Origin: Paracoccaceae bacterium
Lineage (GTDB): Bacteria > Pseudomonadota > Alphaproteobacteria > Rhodobacterales > Rhodobacteraceae
DNA: 6,473 nt
NCBI GenBank assembly: GCA_007128865.1
Contig: SKWP01000263.1
Coordinates: 1-6,473, forward strand
Direction: 5' to 3'
Positions 1 through 6,473 of this stretch are shown here, piece by piece; the first letter of the stretch is position 1; each line of letters begins with the position of its first letter. The position numbers and the translations under genes were made by a program. The notes beneath the pieces are model-generated. The model was not told the DNA's origin. It was given only the letters and a program-made list of their open reading frames with translations, and made no database searches.

Positions 1-376
1 AACGGCCGCCGCCGCGCGGGTCGCGGATGCCGTATTTCTGCCAGTAGGTGATATCGGCATGGCCCGGCCGGAAGGTTTCGGCGATGGCGCCGTAATCCTT
101 CGACCGCTGGTCGGTGTTGCGGATCATCAGCTGGATCGGGGTGCCGGTGGTGCGCCCTTCCCAGACGCCCGACAGGATTTCGACCGCATCCTCCTCGCGC
201 CGCTGGGTCGTGAAACGGTTCTGCCCCGGGCGTCGGCGGTCAAGCCACGGCTGGATATCGGCCTCGGCCAGCGGGATGCCGGGCGGGCAGCCATCCACGG
301 TGGCGCCCAGCGCCGGGCCGTGGCTTTCGCCCCAGGTGGTGACACGGAACAGATGCCCGAAACTGTTGTATGACAT
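1..376 (-). CDS. aroC: Chorismate synthase, N-terminal part (3' end cut by window edge)
   Basis: Chorismate synthase converts 5-enolpyruvylshikimate-3-phosphate to chorismate, the last step of the cytosolic shikimate pathway, using reduced FMN as cofactor. The 125 visible codons start [20 protein letters not shown]. They contain the family's first signature, GESHG (residues 16-20; His19 matches the conserved catalytic-region histidine), then GCPPG (29-33), DRRRPGQ (46-52) and RPGHAD (103-108). The fragment ends in the glycine-rich DPRGGGR run (119-125), just before the second signature (SSAR) would be expected. The family is usually about 360 residues, so roughly two thirds of the gene lies beyond the left edge. 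The ATG at 376 is supported by the canonical MSxNSFG start and by AGGGG seven bases upstream. It is separated from rnj by 118 bp with its own candidate promoter, so it is probably a separate transcription unit. Identification is from sequence motifs and is secure. Confidence 0.97.
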   Translation of the reverse strand, partial: MSYNSFGHLFRVTTWGESHGPALGATVDGCPPGIPLAEADIQPWLDRRRPGQNRFTTQRREEDAVEILSGVWEGRTTGTPIQLMIRNTDQRSKDYGAIAETFRPGHADITYWQKYGIRDPRGGGR

Positions 377-383
377 GGCCCTG

Positions 384-388
384 CCCCT
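384..388 (-). promoter_or_regulatory. Shine-Dalgarno sequence of aroC
   Basis: On the minus strand AGGGG lies with a 7-nt spacer before the aroC ATG at 376. It is a good match to the anti-Shine-Dalgarno core and supports this start codon. Confidence 0.6.
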
Positions 389-407
389 GCGTGCCTGCTG
401 ATGGCCT

Positions 408-436
408 GTCCTAGCCGCGCCCGGCCCGCGCCTCAA
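408..436 (-). promoter_or_regulatory. Candidate housekeeping-sigma promoter for aroC
   Basis: On the minus strand TTGAGG (436-431, -35 like) is separated by exactly 17 nt from TAGGAC (413-408, -10 like). The -10 lies within a CTAG-containing stretch (GGCTAGGAC), and CTAG is otherwise uncommon in GC-rich alphaproteobacterial DNA. The predicted start point near 400-402 would leave a leader of about 25 nt containing the Shine-Dalgarno. TTGA(C/G)-17-TA-type boxes are typical of Rhodobacterales promoters. The -10 matches only T, A and the A at position 5 of TATAAT, so activity is inferred, not shown. The placement, in the only sizeable intergenic gap, favours it. Confidence 0.5.
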
Positions 437-449
437 GGCCCCGCGCCCG

Positions 450-463
450 CGGGCTGCCGCCCG
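450..463 (-). terminator. GC hairpin after rnj, possible weak terminator or 3' end
   Basis: The transcript would form a perfect 5-bp stem CGGGC/GCCCG around the tetraloop GGCA. It lies about 30 nt after the rnj stop and is followed by more G/C, not a U-run, so it is not a classic intrinsic terminator. It could protect a 3' end or assist Rho-dependent termination. In DNA this GC-rich such short stems also arise by chance. Confidence 0.25.
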
Positions 464-469
464 TGCTTT

Positions 470-492
470 CCGAACCGATCAAACGGATCCGG
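470..492 (-). terminator. Imperfect hairpin directly after the rnj stop codon
   Basis: Starting 2 nt after the rnj stop, minus-strand arms CCGGATCCG (492-484) and CGGTTCGG (477-470) flank the loop TTTGAT. They pair over 8 positions with one bulged U (position 488) and one G-U pair. The following bases are AAAGCACG, so there is no U-tract. Its position at the end of a long operon makes a transcript-end role plausible, but the structure alone does not prove termination. Confidence 0.3.
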
Positions 493-494
493 CT

Positions 495-2165
495 TCAGTC
501 GTCCTCAAGGCGGCTGATCACGACGGTCACCTCGGGCTTCTTGCCGATTTCTTCCATGGCAACCTGCCGGGCAACCCGGCGCAATCCGTCCTCGAGCGCG
601 GAATCCGCGGCCATGGTGCCGCGGCCGGCGCGGCCAAGGAATTCGGCCATCTCCGCCTCCATCGTCCCGGACAGCGGCCGGCCGGAACGGCCACGTTCGG
701 CAAGGCCCATCAACTCTACCCAGGGTTCGCCCAGCGGGGCGCCATCCTCGATGATGAGGCTGACCATGACATGGCCATTCAGCGCCATGCGGATACGGTT
801 GCGGATCACCCCGTCGAGCGCGCCGACCTGCACCGAACCATCGACATAGACCCGCCCGGCGTCAACGTATTCGACAACCTGCGGGGTTTCGCCGGAAATC
901 TCGGCCATCATGCCGTTGGTGACGATCTCGCTGGCAATACCCGCCTGGGCAGCCAGGCGCGCATGCTGGCGCAGCATCCGGTGTTCGCCATGGTTGGGGA
1001 TGATCATGTCGGGCCTGAGCAGGGCATGCACCCGCTCGAGGTCAGGCGCATTGGCATGGCCCGAGACATGATAGCGCGACGTGCTGTCATCCACCACATC
1101 CACGCCGATTTCGCTGTAGGCATTGATGATGCGCAGCACGCCGCGTTCATTGCCCGGAATGGTCTTGGACGAGAACAGGAACAGATCGCCCGGCTTCAGC
1201 TCCAGCCCCAGATAGCGCCCGCGCGAGAGCTGGGCCGAGGCCGCGCGGCGTTCGCCCTGGCTGCCGGTTACCAGCAGCATGACCTTGTCGCGCGGCATCT
1301 CGGCGGCCTGTTCGGCGCTGATCGTGGGCGGGAAGCCGCGCAGGATTCCGGCCTCCTGTGCGACCCGAACCATGCGCTGCATCGCCCGCCCCAGCAGGCA
1401 GACTTCCCGGCCCGCGGCCTGCCCGGCAAGGGCCAGCGTCTTTACCCGCGCCACGTTGGAGGCAAAGGTCGTTGCGGCCACCATCCCCTTTGCACCTGCG
1501 ATCAGATCCCTGATCGGTTCGGCAAGGCTGGCCTCGGACCGGCCCGGATGCGGCACGAACACATTGGTCGAATCGCAGATCAGGGCCTTGACGCCTTCGT
1601 CGCCGATGGCGCCGAAGGCCGCCTCGTCAAAGGGTTCGCCCACCACCGGATCGGTGTCGAGCTTGAAATCGGCGGCATGCACGACCCGGCCCGCGGGCGT
1701 GTCGAGGATCATCACCGAGGTTTCGGGGATCGAATGGCTGATCGGAACGAACTGGACCGCAAACGGGCCGAGCTGCGTGGTCTCGGGGCGGGGGCCGACG
1801 GTGCGGATCATCTCGTGCGGGTGGCCGTGTTCGTCGAACTTCAGCCTTGCCAGCCGCGCGGTGAAGTCGCGCGCATAGACTGGCACCTTCAGCTTGCCCC
1901 ACAGATGCCCCAGGGCGCCGACGTGATCCTCGTGGCCGTGGGTGATGATGATCGCCTCCAGCCGGTCGCGGTTTTCGACCAGCCAGGACAGATCGGGCAG
2001 GATCAGATCCACCCCCGGCGCGCCGTCCATGTCGGGGAATGTCACGCCGATATCGACAAGAATCAGGCGCTCCTCGCCCTCCTTGCCGTATCCGTAGACA
2101 TAGGCGTTCATGCCGACCTCGCCGGCGCCACCCAGCGGCAGGTAGATCAGTCTTTCGCTGCTCAT
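495..2165 (-). CDS. rnj: Ribonuclease J (metallo-beta-lactamase/beta-CASP RNase)
   Basis: RNase J is a cytoplasmic zinc-dependent ribonuclease with 5'-3' exonuclease and endonuclease activity in mRNA decay and rRNA maturation. In alphaproteobacteria it works beside RNase E. The 556-residue product has the usual family length. It opens with the PLGGAGEVGMN motif (10-20), then the metal-binding HGHEDH (76-81), a further ligand at H144 (ISHSIPE) and D166 (AADFK). The beta-CASP region spans about 197-390 and carries CDSTN (198-201), TGSQGE (300-305) and YHVSGHA (365-371). PNHGEH (390-395) supplies the last metal ligand, H392. A C-terminal domain follows from about 455 to the end. The ATG at 2165 overlaps the coaX stop (ATGA) and has AAGGA six bases upstream inside coaX, pointing to translational coupling. 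All key catalytic residues are present, and family assignment is secure. Confidence 0.97.
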   Translation of the reverse strand: MSSERLIYLPLGGAGEVGMNAYVYGYGKEGEERLILVDIGVTFPDMDGAPGVDLILPDLSWLVENRDRLEAIIITHGHEDHVGALGHLWGKLKVPVYARDFTARLARLKFDEHGHPHEMIRTVGPRPETTQLGPFAVQFVPISHSIPETSVMILDTPAGRVVHAADFKLDTDPVVGEPFDEAAFGAIGDEGVKALICDSTNVFVPHPGRSEASLAEPIRDLIAGAKGMVAATTFASNVARVKTLALAGQAAGREVCLLGRAMQRMVRVAQEAGILRGFPPTISAEQAAEMPRDKVMLLVTGSQGERRAASAQLSRGRYLGLELKPGDLFLFSSKTIPGNERGVLRIINAYSEIGVDVVDDSTSRYHVSGHANAPDLERVHALLRPDMIIPNHGEHRMLRQHARLAAQAGIASEIVTNGMMAEISGETPQVVEYVDAGRVYVDGSVQVGALDGVIRNRIRMALNGHVMVSLIIEDGAPLGEPWVELMGLAERGRSGRPLSGTMEAEMAEFLGRAGRGTMAADSALEDGLRRVARQVAMEEIGKKPEVTVVISRLEDD

Positions 2166-2935
2166 ACGTTTTCCTTGTTGTATTCGTTGATGATGCGGAG
2201 ACCGGTCATCGTCAGCCCCTCATCTATGACATCGAAAAGCGCCTCGCCGGTCGCAAACAGCGGCGCGAGGCCCCCTGTCCCGATTATCTTCATCGGCCGG
2301 CCATGTTCTTCGCGGATGCGGGTACAGATGCCCCCGACAAGGCCGACATAGCCCCAGAAGATGCCAGCCTGCATGCAGGCAACGGTGTTCTTGCCGATCA
2401 CCTGGTCGGGGCGGGTGACATCGACATGCGGCAGGGCGGCCGCGGCCATGTGCAGGGCCTCCATCGACAGGTTGACGCCCGGGGCGATCACACCGCCGAT
2501 ATAGGCGCCATCCCGATCGACGACATCGAAGGTGGTCGCGGTTCCGAAATCCACCACCACGAGGTCACCGCCATAAAGCGCGTGTCCGGCCACGGTATTG
2601 ACCAGGCGGTCGGGCCCGACATTGGCGCCCGGATCGACCCGCACCGAAACCGGCAGGCGGCATTCGGGTTTTCCCACAACCAGCGGGCGGCAATCGAAAT
2701 AGCGGTTGCACAGGACACGCAGGTTGAAGACCACGCGCGGCACCGTCGAGGATATGATGACTTCGGTGATCCGCAGTTCGAGCCCCTTGAGGCCCATCAG
2801 CGTCGACAGCCAGACATAGTACTGATCGGCCGTGCGCTGGTGTTCGGTCGAGGCCCGCCAGGTGGCAAGAAACGCGCTGCCGTCCCAGATCGAGAAGACG
2901 GTGTTGGTGTTGCCGCAGTCGATGCACAGAAGCAT
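2162..2935 (-). CDS. coaX: Type III pantothenate kinase
   Basis: CoaX phosphorylates pantothenate with ATP, the first committed step of coenzyme A synthesis in the cytosol. It belongs to the ASKHA fold and differs from type I CoaA in that feedback inhibition by CoA is absent. The 257-residue product matches the family length (about 250-260). It shows the phosphate-binding DCGNTN motif (6-11), GPDRLVN (107-113, Asp109 being the expected catalytic base), VVVDFGTATT (126-135, Asp129 in the monovalent-cation site) and GGVIAPG (147-153). A GTGG turn lies at 219-222. The ATG at 2935 is chosen because the conserved MLLCIDCGNTN start begins there. The same open frame runs on upstream to 3376, but that part only shadows birA. 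It lies 11 nt after the birA stop with a weak purine-rich ribosome site (GAGCGAGA), and its stop overlaps the rnj start. Confidence 0.96.
   Translation of the reverse strand: MLLCIDCGNTNTVFSIWDGSAFLATWRASTEHQRTADQYYVWLSTLMGLKGLELRITEVIISSTVPRVVFNLRVLCNRYFDCRPLVVGKPECRLPVSVRVDPGANVGPDRLVNTVAGHALYGGDLVVVDFGTATTFDVVDRDGAYIGGVIAPGVNLSMEALHMAAAALPHVDVTRPDQVIGKNTVACMQAGIFWGYVGLVGGICTRIREEHGRPMKIIGTGGLAPLFATGEALFDVIDEGLTMTGLRIINEYNKENV
2172..2176 (-). promoter_or_regulatory. Shine-Dalgarno of rnj inside the coaX 3' end
   Basis: AAGGA on the minus strand lies 6 nt before the rnj ATG and is embedded in the last codons of coaX. It fixes the rnj start at 2165 and supports reinitiation or coupling across the ATGA overlap. 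Confidence 0.65.
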
Positions 2936-2946
2936 GGGCGTCTCGC

Positions 2947-3681
2947 TCAGGGAAAGTAGATGTCGGCGGCAGGAATGGCCACCCGGCCGGCCGCAGTGGC
3001 AAGCACCAGCGCGCCGGTTTCGTCGATCGTCTCGAAGATGCCTTCGCGGGTTTCGGTCACCGTGCGGGCAGCGACGGGCTGGCCGACCCGCACCGCGCGG
3101 GCAAGGAACGCAGCCCGGACCGGGGCGAAACCCTGCGAGGTCAGGCGTTCCTCCCAGCCGGCAAAGGCCGGGGCCAGCGCATCCAGCAGTTGCTCGGGCA
3201 AGACCCGCAGGCCGGTTTCGCCCAGCAGGCTGACCGGCGCAAAGGCGGCACCGTCCCCGCCCGGCGGTGCCGAAACAAGGTTGACCCCGATGCCAAGGGC
3301 CAGAAACCCGTTCGGGCCGGTTTCCAGCAGGATCCCCGAAAGCTTGCCGCCGTTCAGCAGCACATCGTTGGGCCATTTCAGCGCAAGGCTGCCGGCCATC
3401 CCGGTCAGCGTCTCGAGCGCCTCGGCCAGTGCCAGCGCCGCGGTGAATGACCGCAGGGCCATTCTGCCCGGCGGTTCGGAAAGCCGCATGCCCAGAGTGG
3501 CGGCGAAGTTTCCCGGCGGGTCTGTCCAGGCCCGGCCGCGGCGGCCGCGCCCGGCGGTCTGGCGCAGGGCCATGATCCAGACGGGACCGGCGTTTTCGCC
3601 GGCCCGCCGCAGCGCTTCGGCGTTGGTGCTGTCGACCTCGGGCAGGACAACGCGCCCGACGCCCTGCGGCCAGCCCCGCAT
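2947..3681 (-). CDS. birA: Biotin--[acetyl-CoA-carboxylase] ligase, monofunctional (class I)
   Basis: This enzyme makes biotinyl-5'-AMP from biotin and ATP and transfers biotin to a lysine of biotin carboxyl carrier domains such as AccB. In the 244-residue product, VDSTN (16-20) and QTAGRGRRGRAW (41-52) form the biotin and biotinyl-AMP binding loop. KWPNDVLL (102-109) and the following K113 belong to the catalytic core, and GIGVN is at 130-134. A small C-terminal domain occupies about 195-244. The N-terminal winged-helix DNA-binding domain of E. coli BirA is absent, so it should not act as a bio-operon repressor. ATG 3681 lies 13 nt after the nuoN stop but lacks a strong Shine-Dalgarno. A TTG at 3705, overlapping the nuoN end, is an in-frame alternative adding eight residues. 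An ATG still further upstream (3762) would overlap nuoN by 68 nt and is unlikely. Confidence 0.94.
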   Translation of the reverse strand: MRGWPQGVGRVVLPEVDSTNAEALRRAGENAGPVWIMALRQTAGRGRRGRAWTDPPGNFAATLGMRLSEPPGRMALRSFTAALALAEALETLTGMAGSLALKWPNDVLLNGGKLSGILLETGPNGFLALGIGVNLVSAPPGGDGAAFAPVSLLGETGLRVLPEQLLDALAPAFAGWEERLTSQGFAPVRAAFLARAVRVGQPVAARTVTETREGIFETIDETGALVLATAAGRVAIPAADIYFP

Positions 3682-3694
3682 TGCCGCGGGCTGG

Positions 3695-5137
3695 TCAGCG
3701 GACAAGGGTTTCGGCAGCCACCGCGGCAAAGCCCTCCACCCCGAAGAGGTTGACCACGCCAACCACCATGATCACCGCCGAGGCCAGCAGCAGGGCCGAA
3801 TGCAGAACCGGCATGCCGGCATCGAGCCCGGCGCGCTGCTCCTGCCCGAAATACATCAGGTAGACGATGCGCAGGTAATAGTAGAGCCCGATGACCGAGG
3901 CAATCACCGCCGCCACGGCCAGCCACACCATGCCGGCCTGTACCGCAGCCACGATGACCGCGTATTTCGCCCAGAAACCCAGGAAGGGCGGCATCCCCGC
4001 AAGGCTGATCAGCAGCACCATCAGCGCCAGCGCACGGGTCGGTTCGCGGCTGGCATAGAGGTTGAGGCTTTCGATCTCGGTCACCGGCCGGCCGTCGCGC
4101 GACATGCACAGGATGAAGGCAAAGACGCCGATGTTCATGGTCACATAGATCGCCATGTAGATCAGCATGGCCTGCACACCGGTTGCGGTGCCGGCCGCAA
4201 GTCCGACCAGCGCATAGCCCATATGCGCGATCGAGGAATAGGCCATCAGCCGCTTGATGTCGGTCTGCCGGATTGCGGCGACCGACCCCACGAACATCGA
4301 CGCCACCGCAAGGAAGGCCACGATCTGCCCCCAGTCGCCCGGCACGGTGCCGAAGGCATCGAACACCAGCCGCGCCAGCAGCGCCATGGCCGCGACCTTG
4401 GGCGCGGTGGCGAAAAAGGCCGTGACGGGCGTCGGTGCGCCCTCATAGACATCGGGGGTCCACATGTGGAAGGGCACCGCCGAAATCTTGAAGGCCAGCC
4501 CCGCCAGCAGGAACGCCAGGCCGAACATCAGCCCCAGCGGCATCTCGCCTTCGGCGATGGTCGACAGGATACCGGCGAACTGGGTGGTGCCGGCGAAGCC
4601 ATATGTCAGCGAGGCGCCGTAAAGCAGCAGGCCCGATGCCAGCGCGCCCAGCACGAAGTACTTCAGCCCCGCCTCGGTCGAGCGGACGCTGTCGCGGCGG
4701 ATGGCGGCAATGACGTAGAGCGCGAGCGACTGCAACTCCAGCCCCATGTAGAGCGCGATGAGGTCCGCAGCCGAGACCATCACCATCATCCCCAGCACCG
4801 CCAGCGCCACAAGAATCGGGTATTCGAAGCGCAGCAGGTTGCGGCGGGTCATGAAATCCTGCCCCATCAGCAACACAACCGATGCCGAAAGCAGGATCAG
4901 GATCTTGGCGAAGCGCGAAAACGCATCATCCACGAACATGCCGTTGAAGGCGGTTTGCGTCTCGCCCGGGCCGGTGGCGATGATCGCGGCCAGAAACAGG
5001 AACGCCCCGACGGTTGCCCACAGGATCAGCGGTGCGGAACGGTCCTGGCCGCCAAAGGCTCCGGCCATCAGCGCAGCCATGGCGAAGACTGCCAGCAGGA
5101 TTTCCGGCAGGGCGATGGAAAGATCGGCTGCGGTCAT
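3695..5137 (-). CDS. nuoN: NADH-quinone oxidoreductase subunit N
   Basis: NuoN (Nqo14/ND2 type) is one of three antiporter-like proton-pumping subunits in the inner-membrane arm of respiratory complex I. The 480-residue product is almost entirely hydrophobic, with about fourteen membrane segments expected. The essential charged residues of the proton path are visible: Glu134 (YMGLELQS), Lys159 (GLKYF), Lys217 ([11 protein letters not shown]), Lys247 (APKVAA) and Lys391 (FWAKY). The family segment [17 protein letters not shown] occupies 224-240. [16 protein letters not shown] (293-308) is shared in form with NuoM. The length is normal for Rhodobacterales (about 475-500). The ATG at 5137 follows the nuoM stop by 12 nt and has GAGGA overlapping that stop as ribosome site. 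An ATG at 5145 is out of frame. It is cotranscribed with nuoM and, judging by spacing, with birA. Confidence 0.98.
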   Translation of the reverse strand: MTAADLSIALPEILLAVFAMAALMAGAFGGQDRSAPLILWATVGAFLFLAAIIATGPGETQTAFNGMFVDDAFSRFAKILILLSASVVLLMGQDFMTRRNLLRFEYPILVALAVLGMMVMVSAADLIALYMGLELQSLALYVIAAIRRDSVRSTEAGLKYFVLGALASGLLLYGASLTYGFAGTTQFAGILSTIAEGEMPLGLMFGLAFLLAGLAFKISAVPFHMWTPDVYEGAPTPVTAFFATAPKVAAMALLARLVFDAFGTVPGDWGQIVAFLAVASMFVGSVAAIRQTDIKRLMAYSSIAHMGYALVGLAAGTATGVQAMLIYMAIYVTMNIGVFAFILCMSRDGRPVTEIESLNLYASREPTRALALMVLLISLAGMPPFLGFWAKYAVIVAAVQAGMVWLAVAAVIASVIGLYYYLRIVYLMYFGQEQRAGLDAGMPVLHSALLLASAVIMVVGVVNLFGVEGFAAVAAETLVR

Positions 5138-5146
5138 CGTGTCATG

Positions 5147-5151
5147 TCCTC
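5147..5151 (-). promoter_or_regulatory. Shine-Dalgarno of nuoN overlapping the nuoM stop
   Basis: GAGGA on the minus strand shares two bases with the nuoM TGA stop and has a 9-nt spacer to the nuoN ATG at 5137. This arrangement suggests that ribosomes ending nuoM help start nuoN, which would keep the two subunits in step. Confidence 0.6.
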
Positions 5152-6473
5152 AGTTGCCGGCGGCAAGGCGCACGGCGGCATCATGCAATAGCAGGGCCTG
5201 CTGGTGATCGGCGACCAGCGCCGCCACGCTGGGCCCGATGATGTCGGTCACCAGCGACGGGTATACCCCCAGCAGCAGCGTCATCGCCACCAGCGGCGCA
5301 AGGGTCGCCTTTTCGCGGCGGTCCATGTCGGTGATCGTGCGGAGGCTTTCGCGGATCAGGTCTCCGAAGACCACGCGGCGGTAGAGCCACAGCGCATACC
5401 CCGCCGAAAGGATCACCCCCGTCGCAGCCACCAGCGCCACCCAGGTGTTGACCTGGAACACGCCCATGATGGTCAGGAATTCGCCCACGAAGCCCGAGGT
5501 GCCCGGCAGGCCGACATTGGCCATGGTGAACAGCATGAACACCAGCGCATAGACGGGCATGCGGTTTACCAGCCCGCCATAGGCGTCGATGTCACGGGTG
5601 TGCATCCGGTCATAGATCACCCCGACGCAGAGAAACAGCGCGCCGGAAATGAAGCCGTGGCTGATCATCTGGAAGATGGCGCCGTCAACCCCCTGCTGGT
5701 TGGCAGCGAAGATGCCCATGGTCACGAAGCCCATGTGCGCGACCGAGGAATAGGCGATCAGCTTCTTCATGTCCTCCTGCATCATCGCCACGAGGCTCGT
5801 GTAGACGATGGCAATCGCCGACAGCCACAGCACCAGCGGCGCCAGCAGGTCGGAGGCGACCGGAAACATCGGCAGCGAGAACCGCAGGAACCCGTAGCCG
5901 CCCATCTTCAGCAGGATCGCCGCCAGCACCACCGAACCGGCCGTGGGCGCCTGCACATGCGCGTCGGGCAGCCAGGTATGCACCGGCCACATCGGCATCT
6001 TGACCGCGAAGCTGGCAAAGAAGGCCAGAAACAGCAGCGTCTGCATGCCCCCGACAATCTGCCAGCCCAGCAGGTTGACGGTGCCGGCGCTGAACTCATG
6101 CCGCAGCAGGGTCGGGATATCGGTGGTGCCGGCGTCGACATACATCGCCACCATCGCCACCAGCATCAGCACCGAACCGAGGAAGGTGTAGAGAAAGAAC
6201 TTGAACGCCGCATAGATGCGTTCCTTGCCGCCCCAGATGCCGATGATCAGGAACATCGGGATCAGCCCGGCCTCGAAGAACAGGTAGAACAGGATCAGGT
6301 CCAGCGCCGTGAACACGCCGATCATCAGCGTTTCGAGCACCAGAAACGCGATCATGTATTCCTTGACCCGGTGGGTGACGTTCCAGCAGGCCGCGATGGT
6401 GATCGGCATCAGGAAGGTGGTCAGCATCACGAACAGGATCGAGATGCCGTCCACCCCCATCTTGTAGGTCAGC
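5150..6473 (-). CDS. nuoM: NADH-quinone oxidoreductase subunit M (5' end cut by window edge)
   Basis: NuoM (Nqo13/ND4 type) is an antiporter-like proton-pumping subunit of the complex I membrane arm. The visible part is 440 codons, entering as [11 protein letters not shown]. That motif is internal to NuoM, so the ATG at 6460 is not the true start. Counting from that Met, conserved residues are Glu63 ([14 protein letters not shown]), Lys154 ([16 protein letters not shown]), Lys185 (LLKMGGYG) and Glu327 (GFVGEF). These sit about 80 positions before E. coli NuoM E144, K234, K265 and E407. About 75 N-terminal residues are therefore missing to the right of the window, against a normal length near 510. 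The C-terminus is complete (stop 5150-5152). Nothing suggests damage to the gene. Confidence 0.98.
   Translation of the reverse strand, partial: LTYKMGVDGISILFVMLTTFLMPITIAACWNVTHRVKEYMIAFLVLETLMIGVFTALDLILFYLFFEAGLIPMFLIIGIWGGKERIYAAFKFFLYTFLGSVLMLVAMVAMYVDAGTTDIPTLLRHEFSAGTVNLLGWQIVGGMQTLLFLAFFASFAVKMPMWPVHTWLPDAHVQAPTAGSVVLAAILLKMGGYGFLRFSLPMFPVASDLLAPLVLWLSAIAIVYTSLVAMMQEDMKKLIAYSSVAHMGFVTMGIFAANQQGVDGAIFQMISHGFISGALFLCVGVIYDRMHTRDIDAYGGLVNRMPVYALVFMLFTMANVGLPGTSGFVGEFLTIMGVFQVNTWVALVAATGVILSAGYALWLYRRVVFGDLIRESLRTITDMDRREKATLAPLVAMTLLLGVYPSLVTDIIGPSVAALVADHQQALLLHDAAVRLAAGN

Noticed and set aside
59..401. Small plus-strand frames over the left edge
   Set aside because: They are antisense to the N-terminal part of aroC, which carries clear chorismate synthase motifs.
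771..2351. 526-codon plus-strand open frame
   Set aside because: It is antisense to rnj and the end of coaX, its composition is His/Asp/Arg/Gly rich without family motifs, and it runs across two genuine genes. It is an antisense shadow.
2039..2959. 306-codon plus-strand open frame over coaX
   Set aside because: It mirrors coaX on the opposite strand and shows no domain or ribosome site that I can support.
2936..3376. N-terminal extension of coaX (open frame up to 3376)
   Set aside because: The extension overlaps birA in another frame, has no CoaX-like sequence, and the conserved MLLCIDCGNTN start is at 2935.
2960..5191. 743-codon plus-strand open frame
   Set aside because: It lies antisense to birA and nuoN, both with full family motifs. 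Its translation is low-complexity (His/Arg/Gln/Gly rich) with no recognisable domain. Long antisense frames are common in high-GC genes with strong third-position bias.
6460..6473. ATG at 6460 as the nuoM start
   Set aside because: The frame stays open to the window edge and reads LTYK before this Met. Known NuoM residues are offset by about 80 positions, so the true start is outside the window.
1..6473. An undescribed system, mobile element, CRISPR array or RNA gene
   Set aside because: All coding space is accounted for by five recognised core genes of one probable operon plus aroC. No inverted-repeat ends, direct-repeat arrays, tRNA-like folds or atypical composition were seen.

Overview
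The window is ordinary, densely packed core genome from a high-GC alphaproteobacterium, most likely of the Rhodobacterales (Paracoccus/Rhodobacter-like). The reasons are the GC-rich codon use, the protein sequences (NuoM and NuoN close to the Paracoccus/Rhodobacter type) and the order nuoM-nuoN-birA-coaX-rnj. The 3' end of the complex I cluster is followed by a biotin ligase gene in Paracoccus denitrificans as well. Every gene I can support lies on the minus strand, so transcription runs from high to low coordinates.

Right to left, the first block (6473-495) reads as one polycistron. It holds nuoM (5' end cut by the window edge), nuoN (12-nt gap), a monofunctional birA-type biotin ligase (13-nt gap), coaX type III pantothenate kinase (11-nt gap), and rnj ribonuclease J, whose start overlaps the coaX stop as ATGA. 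I see no convincing terminator or room for an ordinary intergenic promoter inside this block. The first two genes encode proton-pumping membrane subunits of NADH:quinone oxidoreductase. birA and coaX serve biotin attachment and coenzyme A synthesis. rnj encodes an RNA exo/endonuclease.

The only real intergenic space is 377-494. It contains two consecutive GC-rich hairpins after the rnj stop, neither followed by a U-run. Next comes a good candidate sigma-70-type promoter (TTGAGG, 17-nt spacer, TAGGAC) and a Shine-Dalgarno sequence. These lead into aroC (chorismate synthase), of which the first 125 codons are present before the left edge cuts it.

There is no sign of mobile elements, CRISPR, tRNA/rRNA, phage or defence genes, or of an undescribed system. 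The very long plus-strand open frames (up to 743 codons) are antisense shadows of the conserved minus-strand genes. The items most worth a second look are the coupling of RNase J to a complex I/cofactor operon, the unusual operon end, and a near-identical DNA segment shared by the paralogous nuoM and nuoN.
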